This document shows, in pieces, positions 63,062 to 64,000 of a stretch of 64,000 nucleotides of DNA; within the stretch, counting starts at the first letter, position 1, and the number at the start of each line of letters is the position of its first letter. The position numbers were made by a program, and so were the translations under genes. The notes below the pieces were generated by a model. The model saw only the letters and a list, made by a program, of their open reading frames with translations. It did not search any database and was not told the origin of the DNA. Origin of the DNA: Gallionella sp. (GTDB taxonomy: Bacteria > Pseudomonadota > Gammaproteobacteria > Burkholderiales > Gallionellaceae); contig JAUXOL010000011.1 in NCBI GenBank assembly GCA_030682375.1, forward strand, positions 1-64,000, read 5' to 3'.

Positions 63062-64000
63062 ATGACCGCCGAAAATCAGATTGAGAACGTAACCACCACA
63101 TCCCCTGCGGCACAGTATCCACGCTGTCTGACCGTACTCACGGCCAAGGAGCAAAAAACATTCGGCGGCGAATGGGCGAGCGATACGAAACTAAGCGGCC
63201 TGCCGACTGTGCGCTCGGTGGTTAATGCTGTTATCAAGCAGGCATACGAGCTTGACGATACTCAGATCAAGGGCGACAAAGAGTATTTGCTACATGACGA
63301 GCATTGGATTCATTATCGTGGCGAGGAAACGCTGGTTCTAGGGCAGACGTATCCTGTTCATGGGCTTGTTTCAGTTGGCAGCATTGAAACGGCGAATGAC
63401 GTGGCTGATTACATGAACAAAGTATTCAGCGCTGATCGCGGCAAGTATCCAAAGAAAGATGGCTGGCAAGCGATGGCCGCGCATTCGACTGCTTCGATTG
63501 CGTTAGATAAGAACCATCCCTTTTTCCGTTACAAGGAAACGAGAAAACTGGACTCGCGGTGTTGCCGATTTCTCGTGGTCAACGAAATGGCCGTTGAAGG
63601 AATGAATAATCGCTACTTGGGCATTTGGGGAGCGGCTGAGACATTCGGCAGTGTGCGCAAGGGTGTTCAGCGTATTGGACGAATCATGCGCTCTGCAGCG
63701 GTACGCGATGGGGGCAAATTCTTCATTCCGCCAGCATCGCACGACCAGGCTTACATCATTACCCACGAAGCGTTCGAATCCAGACCAAGTGCAAGCGGCA
63801 CTACGATTTCCACCGCCAGAACGATCAGTGAGAGCGTCGATTTCATCGTTGACATGCACCAAGCGACGGCTGACATTATGACGCTGGACGAATACGTAGC
63901 ATTGGATGTCAGCGAAACCGATACGGGTGACATCAATCGAGCTTCCCAACTCACCAGATGGGCAAAGTACGCTATTGCGGTTCAGATAGGCCAAGCACTG
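63062..64000 (+). CDS. Second RecA domain of the split helicase (cut by the window end)
   Basis: An open reading frame of 313 codons without stop up to the window end, starting MTAENQIENVTTTSPAAQYP. A TGAGGAA ribosome binding site lies 8 nt before the ATG, 15 bp after the upstream stop. Residues about 169-210 hold the second-half helicase motifs: LVVNEMAVEGMNNRYLGIWGAA (motif V) and QRIGRIMRSA at 203-212 (motif VI, QRxGRxxR). The N-terminal 160 residues have no motif I. It therefore complements the HNH-RecA1 protein; together they would make one complete SF2 ATPase. The C-terminus is not seen. Confidence 0.85.
   Translation, partial: MTAENQIENVTTTSPAAQYPRCLTVLTAKEQKTFGGEWASDTKLSGLPTVRSVVNAVIKQAYELDDTQIKGDKEYLLHDEHWIHYRGEETLVLGQTYPVHGLVSVGSIETANDVADYMNKVFSADRGKYPKKDGWQAMAAHSTASIALDKNHPFFRYKETRKLDSRCCRFLVVNEMAVEGMNNRYLGIWGAAETFGSVRKGVQRIGRIMRSAAVRDGGKFFIPPASHDQAYIITHEAFESRPSASGTTISTARTISESVDFIVDMHQATADIMTLDEYVALDVSETDTGDINRASQLTRWAKYAIAVQIGQAL

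Noticed and set aside
1-64000. CRISPR array
   Set aside because: No regularly spaced direct repeats of 24-40 bp with unique spacers are seen; the repeats found are palindromes or single inverted pairs.
58438-64000. Prophage or insertion sequence
   Set aside because: There is no integrase, transposase, capsid or tail gene in this stretch, and no target duplications could be identified. Only repeats and nuclease/helicase genes are visible.

Overview
The window looks like a chromosome segment of an autotrophic betaproteobacterium, most likely Nitrosomonadales and close to Gallionellaceae (Sideroxydans or Gallionella type). The reasons are the high GC of most genes, the hemCDXY cluster, the rpe-gph-trpEGD arrangement with a second CbbY-like phosphatase, the yggS-proC-yggT-yggU block beside pilT/pilU, and a class A RNase P RNA. 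This assignment is inference from gene content, not from a search.

Layout. Positions 1-273 hold the leader and two tandem promoters of an rRNA operon that runs off the left edge on the minus strand. From 364 to about 58.4 kb the window is dense core genome: tsaD, plsY, folB, xerD, mltC-like, ppc; heme synthesis hemC-hemD-hemX-hemY; a flavodoxin-reductase-like ferredoxin/FAD protein; cyclic-di-GMP-type proteins; a trp cluster (trpE, FAD oxidoreductase, trpG, trpD) that ends in relA; rpe, gph, a lipoprotein, tRNA-Ala(CGC), cbbY-like, ffh, a CcsA-like protein; the rpsP-rimM-trmD-rplS operon; ogt and rnpB; a VanZ-like protein; an ABC exporter; hemJ; an rlmL-like gene; a CorC/HlyC-type protein; pilU and pilT; yggS-proC-yggT-yggU; a periplasmic beta-carbonic anhydrase; the run aceE-aceF-nadD-rsfS-rlmH-maf-rng; a 5-formyl-THF cyclo-ligase; a ParE-type toxin-antitoxin pair; ilvA; a diguanylate cyclase; apaG and mltA.

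From about 58.45 kb to the right edge the character changes to accessory DNA. Two inverted copies of a structured repeat of about 245 bp flank a 0.9 kb segment with poorly recognisable ORFs. After them comes a minus-strand run: a WYL-domain regulator of the BrxR/CapW type, an unknown 153-residue protein, an N-terminal stub of a metallophosphoesterase and an HNH nuclease. Divergent from the regulator, on the plus strand, is a pair of genes that together make one SF2 helicase. The first carries an HNH nuclease domain plus helicase motifs I-III. The second, cut off by the window end, carries motifs V-VI. A short perfect palindrome lies between regulator and helicase pair. I consider this the most likely new system in the window: a regulated, two-subunit HNH-helicase that may act in defence against foreign DNA.

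Other unusual points in the core: an RNase P RNA with an extra 116-nt segment containing an 18-bp perfect inverted repeat in its specificity domain; a RelA that stops right after its zinc-finger domain and lacks the C-terminal ACT/RRM domain while sitting directly behind trpD; a GGDEF-like protein with a ruined active site; and several small palindromic or terminal-inverted-repeat elements between genes.
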